A stretch of 64,000 nt of DNA, from NCBI RefSeq assembly GCF_022605725.1, contig NC_065553.1, forward strand, positions 8,432,001 to 8,496,000, given 5' to 3'. The DNA comes from Anthonomus grandis grandis (Eukaryota; Arthropoda; Insecta; Coleoptera; Curculionidae). The notes under the pieces were generated by a model. It ran no database searches, had not been told where the DNA came from, and was given only the letters and a program-made list of their open reading frames with translations. The position numbers and the translations under genes were made by a program. Numbering within the stretch: position 1 is the stretch's first letter; each line of letters opens with the position of its first letter. Below are positions 1-11,684 of the stretch, one piece after another.

Positions 1-329
1 ATGGGTGATAAAAAAACTAGTTATTTGTATCTATATTTTTCTCACAAAACTTAGTAATAACCAAAATCGAACCTAAGTTGTTTTTGGTTTTATAGGCAAT
101 TTATAATTCGGACTGTGTCTAATGATGGTATTGTTAATTTTATTATTCAGATAAGAAGTAATGAATAGTAAATAAATGAATTTATTGTCTTTTTTAATAA
201 CAGGAAAAATTTGTTTTTTCAATTTAGTTATCTAGGATATATTGATTAAAGTAATAGTTTTGAAAGTTAGGAGGAGATATAGGAATTACTTAAAATACGA
301 TGAATGTAACGTTTGAAATTATTTGAAAA
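1..329. other. AT-rich stretch, nothing recognised
   Basis: I see no open frame with family resemblance, no tandem repeat and no clear inverted repeat here. It borders the 3' end of a decayed Penelope-like element and may contain more of it. Confidence 0.4.
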
Positions 330-1490
330 ATTTTAATTATTTGGTAGTTTATATATAGTTAAATCTGAAAATTTGAAATTATTATTAGCATCTATTTCTA
401 GTGTAACAGAAATTCTAGGATGAATTTGGTTTAATTTATGAGTGGCCTCCCAATATGTCACAATTAAAGAAGTAGTTACAATAGTCAACGCATCTATACC
501 AATCTGGCTATTGGTAAAATTTATTATTGAAAAGGAAAAAATCTCGAGAAAAGCAATGCTTAAGTAATGTTACTAAGAAAATAAGATTATTGCTAGTAAT
601 TTTGTTCTTCAAGATGTTTTTATTAATATTTACACTTTCAGATTTAGGCACTCTTGAAAATAGATTAGTTACATGATAAGAAATCCACAGATAATTATTA
701 GGCAATTGCAAGTTTGTTAGTTTACTTACAAGATCTGTAGAATTTTTTACAGCAAATTTAGGACAAAAAGCTACTAAATTAGTAATTAATTTAAGGATAA
801 AAAGGAAATTAGAGTATTGGTAAAACTAACCACTGGTCTTATAGGAATGTTTATTTTATGTAAGGTTTATTTTATCTCGGGTAAACCGTAAAGAGGTGGT
901 ACAATCCCACCTCTTTATATGAGGGTTGCTGTATATGAGGATATACGGACTAGAGTGTTTTTCTAGAAATTGGTCACTGTTTTATAAGACTGGAAGTTTT
1001 TATGACAAAGTTGTTAAAACGACTGGAGCTTAATAGTGTAATATCATTTTCTGTCAAAAAAGTTTCAACTTTTAACATATCAAGCGCTTTTTCCATAATC
1101 ACTAAGCAGTTTCCCTTATCTGCTTTAGAGATAACTAGATTATGATTTTTTATGTTGTTATTAATAGATTTTAGAACCTTGTTTGAAGAGTCTAGGTAAG
1201 ACGTTGATTTTTTTAAATTCAATTTAAATTTATTTATTATACTAACCAAGTCGTTACGAAAGGACGTTTCTAAATTGATGTTATTAGAAATCTGCTCAAT
1301 AACTACATATATATATCAAGTTCAACTGAAAATTGAAGTTTATCACTCTCGGAAATTTCTTTGTTAAAACAATATTTTATGCCGAGTTTGAGAAAGTCGA
1401 TCAGTTTAGTTTTATCAAAATTAACGTTAGATAAGTTTTTAATCAGTTTCGTGTTTGTGATATTAATATGTAATATCTTTCTCTAATGTA
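330..1490 (-). pseudogene. Penelope-like retroelement, reverse transcriptase remnant
   Basis: Read on the minus strand, the segment from 1249 to 974 contains the phrase NLVISKADKGNCLVIM, which matches the conserved ADKG block near the start of the reverse transcriptase of Penelope-like elements (PLEs). Further on (711-508) come SYHVTNLFSRVP and FFLFNNKFYQ, matching the family's S-D-V-x-LF-x-x-V-P and F-x-F-x-x-KFYQ blocks; the aspartate of the first block is replaced by histidine. Around 470-340 a frame reads LNQIHPRISVTLEIDA, resembling the block before the RT thumb. Stops and shifts separate the blocks, no GIY-YIG endonuclease end is visible, and a hairpin insertion lies between 721 and 973. 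This is a dead copy; family assignment is fairly sure, end points are approximate. Confidence 0.72.
889..921. repeat. Short perfect hairpin inside the Penelope-like remnant
   Basis: AAAGAGGTGG is followed after a few bases by its exact reverse complement CCACCTCTTT. It sits between two blocks of the decayed reverse transcriptase and could be part of a small insertion. Function unknown. Confidence 0.5.
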
Positions 1491-1498
1491 ATATATTT

Positions 1499-1862
1499 AA
1501 TATTGCGTAGGTTTGTTGGGTGATTTAATCACAGAGATGAAACAAAATAATTTCAAGTACATAAAAAACATTATTAAAATAAATGTTCTTTACGTATCCA
1601 AAAATTAAAAAAACAAAAAAAAAAACAAAAACCGCGACACAATTAAAATTACATTCAAGTACAATCCGTTAATTTTTTTTATTTTTTTAACGGATTGTAG
1701 CTGAATGTAATTTTTATTTTGTCGTGGTTTTTGTTTTGTTGGAAAAAACATTATCCATTTCAGTGCCTTGAGGATGACTTAATATGAGTCGAAACGTCGA
1801 CATTTAAGTAAACAGGTTTCTGTTTTATTTCTGACCCCACCCAACAACCCTCCGCAATATAC
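1499..1862. mobile_element. Inverted-repeat terminal unit of the Penelope-like element
   Basis: The outer ends (about 1500-1522 and 1836-1860) are imperfect reverse complements sharing ATTGCG and TTGTTGGGTG. The inner arms (about 1622-1672 and 1688-1738) are about 51 bases each with roughly six mismatches, separated by an AT-only spacer. The unit lies directly upstream of the minus-strand RT remnant, where a PLE terminal repeat (pLTR) is expected; PLE pLTRs are known in inverted arrangements. It also holds a degenerate hammerhead-like motif on the plus strand. An independent foldback inserted beside the PLE is an alternative. Confidence 0.55.
1768..1802 (+). ncRNA. Degenerate hammerhead-ribozyme-like motif
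   Basis: A core-like TTGAGGA is followed by a 4-bp stem (GACT at 1776-1779 with AGTC at 1787-1790), then GAAA (1791-1794) and CGTC. The order matches CUGANGA, stem II, GAAA, NUH of a hammerhead, as known in Penelope-like pLTRs. The first core base is changed, stem III is almost absent and I find no good stem I, so it is probably inactive. Confidence 0.35.
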
Positions 1863-2319
1863 AAGTTTTTAACCCTATCATAAAGAACAGATGCAGAGAA
1901 TTGGTAAGTATTCTGTTCTTATAGGTCAAATACATCGTAATTTTCGTTTACAATTTATGAAGTCAAGTCTAGCATAATTCATTTGCAAACTTCAGATTTA
2001 ATTAACTTAAGTTCTAGAGAGGATATATTTTTAATAGGGACATTTTTTGAAGTACTGACCTGGCAAAAACTGAAGTGACTTATTCTTTATTGTAGTTGTT
2101 GAAAAACCAAATATCTACACCTATGGTTGCTGTTTGGATAGAGAGCCCTCCTGTATATACTTAGCAGCCTGGACCGCCATACTGCGGTTAGTTAAGAAAA
2201 GGAAGTGGCTGTATTGCTCGCAGGATAGTACGAAATAATCAAACCAGATATATTCGGAGCAAAGTGTTTATTATTATCATAAGTTATTATATATATAAAT
2301 AATTTTTTTTAAAACTGTG
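1863..2319. other. Intergenic, nothing recognised
   Basis: No open frame, repeat or element end that I can support. Confidence 0.35.
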
Positions 2320-3095
2320 GGAAGAATTATAAGTTTCGCCGACGACACAGTTGTTGTCTACACAGGAGAGACCTCGCAAGCCCTAAAACAAACAGCCGAA
2401 AATGATTTTCAATTAATAGCAAATTGATTTAAGAAAAGCAAACTAACATTAAATGGGCAAAAAAACAAAATGTATTAGTTTTACTTCTTACACCAGAAAT
2501 CGTCCCCTAATAGGTGCTTTAGAAATTAGTCAATCGTTGTCAATTCCTGCATCACCGTCCATAAAATATTTGGGTATTATTGTAGACCAACATCTTAAAT
2601 AGGATTTACAATTAAAGCAGTTGACCAATAAAATTAGAGGTTTCGTTTCAACTTTTAAATATTTAAAACAATACCTGAGTATCAAGAACCTTACCATAAT
2701 ATACTATTCGCTGGTTCAATCTCATTTGACATATGGATTGATCGGGTGGGGTGGTGTCCTCATTCAAAAATGGATACTAAAAATTATATTTGAAAAAAAT
2801 CGACTATTTCCAACCAATTTACTTTATAAGGAAACAAAAATAATGGACATGAGGAAACTTTACTGTTTCAATTTAAGTATGAATATATCTAGGAAAAAAA
2901 TCACAGACATACTCCACAAGAAATAGGCTTAATCAAAATGCGCGTGTTGGTAGGAATAAAAAAAGTATCGGTCAGCGTCATTTCAAATATTTAGCACTGA
3001 AACTTGATAATATTATACCAAGACCCATGCAGGAAAAAATGTCTACAGCAACGTTTAAAGTTTATGTCAGGCTTCAGGTTTAGCTTGTTCTTATT
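2320..3095 (+). pseudogene. Non-LTR retrotransposon, 3' part of reverse transcriptase (dead)
   Basis: Across frames the plus strand reads ISFADDTVVVYTGETSQAL (catalytic FADD box, from about 2331), then KYLGIIVDQHLK (about 2567), then IRGFVSTFKYLKQYL and YYSLVQSHLTYGLIGW in the open frame 2621-2926. These are the RT catalytic box, the G-I-x-x-D/K-L region and the thumb of Jockey/CR1-type elements. Everything upstream of the FADD box is missing (5' truncation) and there are at least two frame changes and several stops. Ends are approximate. Confidence 0.72.
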
Positions 3096-3394
3096 ATTTT
3101 TGTAATAACAGAGCGATAACTTTTATTAAACGTTTGATAATTCCAATATTCTTTTGTTGATTCCTATGTGCTACTGTGAGTATTTGAATTTAAATAATGT
3201 TGTCTTTTCTTATTGTATGTGTTGTGCAAGATGTGGTTGTCCTTATTTTTAATGTTGTTTTAAAACCGGCAATAAGAATAATTGAATATGGACAGATACA
3301 AATAAATTATGAGTGATGTATTGAAATACCATTGATGGGATAATTTCTCGGACTTGACAAGAAAAACCCGATATTGACCTTTAAACCCGAATTG

Positions 3395-3396
<2 letters not shown>

Positions 3397-3440
<44 letters not shown>
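3397..3440. repeat. (AT)n microsatellite
   Basis: About 20 uninterrupted AT dinucleotides follow GGACT and end at ATCCCT. The length is likely to vary between individuals. Confidence 0.95.
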
Positions 3441-3442
<2 letters not shown>

Positions 3443-3949
3443 AAAGAAAAAGTACCAACAAGCTTCTAAATAGAGCAGCTTCGGTACTAATCGTTTATTT
3501 TTTCCTTGTACTTGTACGTAACGTAGAATAAGTATTTTGTATTTAAATCTTGGAAATAAACGTATTATTATTATTATAGTAGAGCGTTTTCGGCGTATGA
3601 TCATTGCTAACTGAAGTGAGTTGAATGTGATTAGGCAATGAAGTGCTTGAATAATGCTTCGAATAATTTTTTTGGTAGTATAAATAGTTTTTGAGATATT
3701 TCAACTTCCAGCCCTCTAGTGCCACCGACATCGGTATTTTTACATAAATTTCTTAATACCTTATAGTGTTTTTAATTAAATGATTCTAGGACAATCAAAC
3801 AATAAATATTTTGAAACTTAGGTTGTTAACAACAAATAATCTGAAGCGAAATCATTTGCCTACATCCAACATCGCCACGACAAGACGCCCTTGAAAAAAA
3901 TCTTTTTAAACAAATTTAATCTCTAGAACCCACCATCACGTCATACTGC

Positions 3950-4440
3950 AGATGACAGGATTCTTTGAACGTAAAAGCATCGAGCATCACCCCGTCTCAT
4001 TTCATTACATCCATCTATTATACCACGCCTGTCTTCTTCTATCTTTTATATTGTATTCATTCTCCTTATCCGGTTGCTCACAGAGAAATCCCAAGCGCTC
4101 GTCGCGTTTAGACTGTACCGAAAGGATATTGCGATCGATAAGCGGATCACAGTCTATCGTCGCACCGTGCCTGGCGGTCATAAGACCCTCACATGTCTGA
4201 AACACTTGGGGAGTACATCCAAAGCAGTCGGCCAACTGATGATTGTACCCGAACGTGCTTGGTAAGCGTTCTAACGAGCTGTGCGGCTGTGGCGATATTT
4301 AGAAACCACTCGGTCCTTCCTTGGAGATATATCTTTAAATTGCAGCTGTTTTCGCTGACGATGCTTCAAAATGCGAGGCCGCGTTATAGGAATCTTTGTT
4401 GGGTTTATCTGTTTTCGTTGAATGCAACCGCATGATGGCA
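3950..4440. other. GC- and CpG-richer island, no gene identified
   Basis: The interval stands out from its AT-rich surroundings, with many CpG steps (for example CGCTCGTCGCG near 4100). Overlapping open frames of 60-80 codons exist on both strands but none shows a family motif, signal peptide or repeat pattern. It could be a promoter or 5' exon of a gene outside the window, a conserved regulatory element, or an old insertion. Confidence 0.3.
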
Positions 4441-5786
4441 TCGTTATATTTCGCAGTTAAATAAGAATGTGAATCCATCAGATAGATTTCAGCAAATTAG
4501 TCATACTGAATTTTGACTAATAATAATAAAATATTTGTCAGAGCCTAAATTCTTAAGGGCGTATTATATTATTTCCAGTTATTTCTATTTGATTTTAATA
4601 AATGTACAACATCTTGTCAGGATGTATTACAATAATAAACTTTTAAGCAGTAGCACGATAAATGTACTTACATTAACTTGTGGTGTATGTTTTAATTGTG
4701 TAAGAAGACAGAATGAGAGATCTATTGCTTACGTCAGGATTTGAGATCATTAATATGAGATGATACGATACTACATACCTAAAAAGTAATTGTAAGCAAA
4801 TATTTTACCCCAGTTATTGTGAATGTTCACTAAAGATAAAAGAGGCCATTTCAGGTTTATAGCAGCTGTACATAATACCATAAAACTAACAACAAGACTA
4901 ACATCCTTCAAATTATAGACATCAGTAGAACTTGTTAAACAGTTGTTCACCAATCCAGGTAGAACAAAACTTGTCCAGCATTAGAAATCATGTGCTCGCA
5001 AACACTCCACAAACCAACACACTGATGTAATGACTGAGTTGCACTAGTGTCACGCACCTACTTACACTAGCTAGCGTTGTTTTACATACCAAGGTATCAG
5101 GTCACTACACTTAGTACGGAAGGATGCGCATTTAAATATTACTTTCTTTATACTGATAATGATTAAAATAATAACAAAAACATAAAATAAAGGTAAAATA
5201 TTGCTCAGTGAAAACTCTCACCTTTGTAATTGATGGGTATAAATAGTTCAATAAAGGCCCTAACCACTACACTAGGAAAAAGTTCCGAGAGAACAAGTGG
5301 GCACTGCTGCGCGACTGTTTTCGAGTAAAATTACCGTCGAACTGAATTCTAAAAAGGATCATATTAAAAATATCCCTTACAAGAATCCTGGTAAATATCT
5401 GTCATCGCCTATGCGTTTGATATTCTACAGAGACCAACATTCCCACACATTATAACTTTCTCCGAAGTGACCTTTTTACCTACATAAGTGCTATTCCTGT
5501 TTATTTTGTCATCTCCGAAGAACCTCTTAAGACATAAAACTTAATGATTCTAACAGACAGCCCCCAACTTTACATGTCCACTCTTAACATTCTCAGCGTT
5601 TTTGAATCATTTTTGATGGTTGACAAAAATCAAATAAAATATAATAATTAAAATAAATTTACGTCTTATATATTTGAATATAATTTTACTATAGGTGCCT
5701 TCACTCAACTACTACTACTCAACCGCTCACTTCAATTATTATAATTTAGCATCTAGTGAATAATAATTTTAAGATATCGTGTGGGC

Positions 5787-6458
5787 CATGTTAATATATG
5801 GACCCAAATTGCTCCGAAAGTAAGCGAGATACAGAAAAATGTTTAAAACCTAAAAAGTTATTCAGGACAGAGGAGGACATGGATATGTGGAGGTCATTTT
5901 AACTTTGAGGTCGTCTTGCATAATTAATTCAAGGTCAGAATAATTTGTAGGGAGGTCGAAAAGAGCGAGAAATTTTAACCTCGAAAACGTCAAATCAAGG
6001 TTAAATTACAAAAAAGTGCTTTAAAGCTGTTTATTAATGTTTCTGATTGGATGAAACATTTAAAAAATACATTTAGCAAATAGTCAAGCAAAATTGTTTA
6101 AAAGCCATTTTGACCTTGAGGTCAATTATCAAGGCCATTTTCAGGTTCGAGTGATTTCATTCATTCGGAAACAACGACGTGGACGTAGTAAGTTCTATTT
6201 CTTTTAGGGTGCTTGATTAACATCAGTCCAATGTTATGATGTTACGATAACAAAGTTTGAAATATCATTATAAACGTAAAATGTCCCGCTCTTTTTGAAT
6301 CCCCTTCACAAAATAGGGGTTTCTCAAGGTCAACATGACCTCCACAGATACATGTTCCCCTCTGTTATAAATAACTTCGGTGTCAAACATTTTTCTGCAC
6401 CTCACTTACTTTTTGAGCAATTTGGGTGCATATATTAAAAACATTGAACCTTAAACAC
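5787..6458. mobile_element. MITE-like element with long terminal inverted repeats
   Basis: The left end (about 5787-5912) and right end (about 6340-6458) are imperfect reverse complements over about 110-120 bases, sharing ACCCAAATTGCTC, AGTAAG, CAGAAAAATGTTT and GTGGAGGTCAT. The interior has repeated GAGGTCA/TGACCT words and no coding frame. The layout fits a non-autonomous DNA transposon. I could not fix a target-site duplication, so the superfamily is open. Confidence 0.65.
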
Positions 6459-6890
6459 CCCCCATGGTTATGGTTTATGTACGTGCTCTTCACCTAGATA
6501 AGCCTATGCCTTGATACTGTTAGATGGTCATTTATAATTGAGCTAGCCATTTCCAGAAGTGGTTTTGTCGTCTTCTAGTCAATGTATCCGTCGCCTTTAT
6601 CCACATGGTCAACTATACCCCAAATATAGGAAAAATGTTTATGTCTTTTTTAAAATTTGCTTTGATTTCTATTAGAACAAATTGATTTTTATAGACATAT
6701 GCAAACAAGATAGGCTGAACTATAAATTTGAATTCGAATAATATACTGGAAATAAGTAATTATCTTTTTGCAGATTCAAGTTTTACCACCTATATTTTAC
6801 AGCTGATTACCATGTAATGAAAAAATTAATTTTTTAACGTTATTTATGCGAAAAATACTCCATTTTTTCAGTATTATCGTAATAAATAGA

Positions 6891-6913
6891 GTATATTCTT
6901 TTAAAGAATATAC
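6891..6913. repeat. Perfect AT-rich palindrome
   Basis: GTATATTCTTT and its reverse complement AAAGAATATAC lie back to back. No function is apparent. Confidence 0.6.
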
Positions 6914-8219
6914 AAGTAATGCGAAAAATATTAGTTTATTAAATATTCAATTTTTTTTTAAATTTCGGACATTTAGTTAAAATATAGCAACCTATTAACA
7001 TTATAATAACTATATAAACTTGCATCTAAACTTAAATATAAATAAGTAAAACTTATTATAATTTTGTTTCAAATTCCACTACAAACCAGTATTATTTGAA
7101 TTGAGATAATTAAATAATTGTTAATGAAAAGCAAATAGAGTAAAACCTATTTTCACCAGTTTATGCTTGCAGTCATAAGTGAAATAGGAATGTCATAAAA
7201 ATCTACGAAAGTTGTGATTAAATGAAAATTATTAATCCCAAGAATCACTGATAGTCATAATGAAAAAAGCTCTGTTGAATCATAGTGACTTGTAAGTCAT
7301 TCTCATGGATTTTAAATTAGTCTCTTTAAATCTTTAATTCGTTCTAAATATTGGTATGTATTTCCAAGTGATTCTAGTAATGGTTTATCACTTGATGAAA
7401 TATAAAAAAAGGTGAATAAAATAAGTTTTTTATTTTGAGTTGAAAGGTTTTCTTTGGATTATAATTTATATATATAATATATGAAATAGTAGTATAGAAC
7501 AAAAAGTATCGACCTCCCAAGTTTGTCAATCTTTTGTGGCAACTGTTCACCATACGATCCATGAATTTACCGAACCTAAGAATGATCCGGCATATTCATC
7601 ATATCCTGGTGGAGCAAAGAGAACTCAAGAGTTTTAGTACTTGAGGGAGGGAGGCCGTAATCGCTCTGTATAAAGGGGCTTGGTGCCTAAAGATCTCCCT
7701 GATATTGAATCTTCTTTTGTTCTTTTAAGAGGTTATGTTTCAATCGTTTAGCAGTTACGGAAGTTTATTCGTTAAACTTCCTTCTTAGTCGAGTTTAATT
7801 TAAAGTGGATTTATTCGCTAAATTCAGATAAAAATAGTCTGAGGGAGAGATGTCTATAAGGGGGTTAAATTAAAAATTCAAGTTTTAAAAGAGCATATTT
7901 ATGAAAATTTAAATATTACTTTATAGGGATATAGAGATATAATCTTATGCCAAAATTTCCAGTGAATTTATTCGCTAAATTCCCATTAAAACACTCTAAG
8001 GGGGTTAAATTAAAAATGCAAGTTTCAAAAGAGCAAATATGGAGATTCAATAAATAATTAATTAAGTATCAGTTGTTGTTGATTCTATGAATACATATCC
8101 AGTCGTCCAAAATTGTGCTAATAACCTATTTTATTCATTAAATATTTTTATACATATTGACACTTACTTTTTAATCTGTTTTAGTTTTTTTATTAGCTTT
8201 TAAGTTCGTATGTAATTGA

Positions 8220-8410
8220 GTTGATTTACTATTGGTAATGCATGTAACCAAAGGGCTTTATACCCCTGAAATATTGACAAAGCACGTAGCCAGTGCACCT
8301 TTTTCTTGAAAATTTGACTAAGTATGTACACAATGCGCCTACACCCCTTCAAATATTGACTAAGCCCGTAATCAGTGTGCTTTAACCCTGAAAACTTGAC
8401 CAGAGAAATG
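8220..8410. repeat. Degenerate ~60 bp tandem repeat
   Basis: Three to four copies of a motif with 'ccctgaaatattgac', then 'aagcacgta' and 'agtgcac' recur at 8265, 8300, 8345 and 8385. The minus-strand open frame across it simply mirrors the repeat and is not taken as a gene. Confidence 0.45.
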
Positions 8411-8452
8411 GGTTTTCGTAGGTCGGGGCATGGCCAACTCCAACCCCACACT

Positions 8453-8497
8453 ACCCTGGACGTTTGACAGGAATCACCCCTATCAAACGTCCAGGGT
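8453..8497. repeat. Perfect hairpin, 15-base arms
   Basis: ACCCTGGACGTTTGA (8453-8467) and its exact reverse complement (8483-8497) are separated by 15 bases. GC content is high for the region. Confidence 0.75.
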
Positions 8498-9020
8498 GTC
8501 TGTTTGCAAATTTCCTAAACTTAAAAAAAACTTGATGGGACAAAAAAAGATATAACAAATTAAGTTTTACTCTACTACAGGGCACCAACTCTTGAAAAAA
8601 TAAAGAAATTTTACTATACAGATGTTAAACACTATTGTGAATAAAAGAATTTAATCATATAAAAGAATAATTAAAAATTTTATTCTAATTGCCTTATAAT
8701 GAATATTGTTTTCTTATATGTATTTTTCTTTTATTTTCATACTTATACCATATCATGCCTAGTGCAAATTAACTCAATCATAATTCACTCTCACTAAATA
8801 AAAGAAAAATATTAATATGCTGACACTTAAAAAGGAATGCACTCGCAAATATTCCTGCAATATGAAAGTTTAGATTTTTTCTAAATAAATTAATATGACT
8901 ATCTAAAGACAATATAATTAAGGTGTTCTTAATAGGACGTTACTGTGGTATGTTAAATCAAATTTGACTGCAACATGCTAAATAAAACAGATTATATTTT
9001 TATTTATTACAAGAACAAAT

Positions 9021-9044
9021 TTCCGTATTAATATTAATACGGAA
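9021..9044. repeat. Perfect 24-base palindrome
   Basis: TTCCGTATTAAT is followed immediately by ATTAATACGGAA. Such a spacerless palindrome can be a foldback centre or a dimeric protein site. I cannot tell which. Confidence 0.75.
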
Positions 9045-11684
9045 CTAATTATTTTCGTTTTACTTCTTTATTACCTATTTATTCAGATTCTGATCAGCAT
9101 CTAATCAGTATTTTTTTAATTTCCAAATTCCGAAATTGTGGAGAAAATGTAATAAATTTTTTTTGTTAATACAAGTTTCACTATTCCATACCACTTTTAT
9201 AAGAAACATTCTTTCAAGGTTATATAGATCTTGGTAGAAAAATAATTTAAAAAACTCAGAAACTGTATTCTTAAGTAACTTTTAGTTCTTTTTTTACATG
9301 TCTGTCAAAAATGAAATCTTCTGGCATGGAACTTAAATTGATCAACGTTAATTGAGATGACCTGATTTATCTGTGTTCCATTCATTACACTCACAATGCA
9401 GTTACATTAATTTAACAATATAATTAGTAAAAAAATTAGTTGAACAGCGTAAAAACTCCAGTTGACTAATTCCAGATTGCAGTATTTAATTGATATAGAA
9501 TAATTTTACCATTAGGTCCATGATACCTAATTTGCAAACATTTAAAACGCTTGATAATATTTTGACTTGGGTTGTAATTTTGTTCTTTTCGATCATATTT
9601 AAATACAATTTTAGCTTTAATCTGATTTTATTTAATGTTTATCAGCATACAAAGTAACCATTGTTCTAAATTGACTGAAGACCTAAAATAGTACCTAAAA
9701 ATGTATCTACTTAGTAGTATGCAAATTCTACTAAACAATATTTTATTTTGAGTATAAAATTATGAGCCAAATTCCTCAGTGTTATTGCACGATTTCACAA
9801 ATAACCTTATTTACATTGCTACCTGCTATTCCAAGTTAGAATACAAGATCCAAATAACTACGCTATACCTATAACGGTATGATTTACAGCAAGGCTTAGC
9901 CTCGTCTTTACACATTTGTATCAATCAATATTCTACACTGTAAAAGTTCCCTACCTGATTCGGTCACCGTCATTGACATGAAAACTTCGTCGAAGTGGTT
10001 TGCCACAGCGAACCACGTTCTGGTAGATAAGCATATCGTTCGTAATCGAGGTCAAAAGAAAATTCCCAAGTAAGTAAGTGTGTGCACTTTGTTCGTGCCA
10101 ACAAGCTAACGATTGGTGCTGTTGTTGTTGCCAGAGATATTGTTCGTTGTATTAATGCCGGCTAAAAATAGAACATGAGAGATAGTAGTTGGTTTGCTGT
10201 TTTCAATTGCTTTCGGCTTGATGATGATACAATCTAATGTAAAATTACTCTTACTGCTGCTGCGTTAAGGTTATCGTTATTGCGAGATAATATCCACGCA
10301 AGCAATAGAGTTTTGTGTATTTAAATTGATGATTTAAATAGATATAGTCAATTGATTATTCATGCTAATTTAGGGCTTCTTCATATATATGCCATATCAT
10401 AAAGATTAATAACCATTAATAAGCCGACTTTCAATAAATCAAGAGTTTAAACCGAGGCAAAAATAAACTTAGCTTTAATTTAAACCTCCAATTCCTGTAG
10501 ATCAAAATATCTATAAAGGTAACAAATTTATCAATAAAAGAGCTCAAAGTCAAAAACGTCTAGGACATATGACTTTTTTGCTTGATTTCATTGAAGGATT
10601 ACATTCCCGAATTTTTGGGTAATATTAAATACAACACCCCTTATATAGTGATATTAAAGTTACTTCCTATTATTTAATGAAGACTATTAATTTTATATAC
10701 TGCTCGTAAGCACATTTTTTGCAATGAATGGGATTCTATAAACTGTACTTTATAAGCAGAATAGGCAAACAAAGCAAAATTTACATATTTACAGAGGATC
10801 TTTAATGCAACTAATTAACTGTATGTATCTTAAGAAAAAAGCCTAATTATCATTGCTGGAAAAAGAAGGCTAATCTATCACTGAAAACAACGGTCAGTTG
10901 CATTAGAAATAAGCATTTGTCCTTTTGGTCTAATAAAACGTAATCAAACGTAAAACCTAAGAAAACGTATTTTGATTAACACTTAACCCAATTGAGAGGA
11001 TTAAAAACTTGTATACTTCAGTATCATCATCGTAAATATATTCAAACGATGATGACTGGCAATTTAATATAAATGATTTTATCTGATATTATTTATGTTC
11101 CAAACGATTTAGTAGGATTCCAAGATTATATGGTTTTACCAGATAATTTTCCATTCCTCAAATCAATGAATTTTTAAAGATTATTATTATGAAGATTTTT
11201 ATTTCTTAAAACTATTATGGTCCTTTACAAAATACTTTCAAACATTTTACTTATGTTTAATTTAATTTATTGTCAGTTAGAAGCTTCCTCAAGCCTGTCG
11301 AGTCTTCAAAGCATTTCGAAAGAATTCCATGGAATGTTAAATTTAACTGTCCTAGGAGCAGTTGGATAAAAAAAAACTTCTATTTTATTCCAGATATTTA
11401 ATTTTAGAGCTCCAAATAACAAGAGGAAAAGCAGTGCATGGAAGAAAAAATCCAATTGCCTGGACGAAAACTGAAATTTTCTTTCGTGTCTGAATACGTG
11501 ATTTTTCACTTTATTATGGACATTGAAAGTAATTTTTGTCTTCCAGGAGTTCATTGAAGGAAAAATCTAATAAAGCTTCAAATAACAATATATAAAAAGT
11601 CCCTGATTTTGAACATTAAATGTTTTATAGGCAATAAATATCACCATGTACAAGTTTAAAGATGCACATTGCACCACAGACTTT

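Larger units (their letters stand above)
3096..5786. other. Intergenic stretch with a microsatellite and one GC-richer island
   Basis: Apart from the AT microsatellite at 3397 and the GC-richer island at 3950-4440 (listed separately) I recognise nothing. Short open frames here lack family resemblance. Confidence 0.35.
6459..11684. other. Long AT-rich gene desert with small repeats
   Basis: No exon or transposon protein is recognised in these 5.2 kb. Small palindromes and a degenerate tandem repeat are listed separately. Two related segments at about 7848-7900 and 7995-8040 share AAGGGGGTTAAATTAAAAAT. A somewhat GC-richer patch at about 9950-10300 has no recognised content. Confidence 0.35.
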
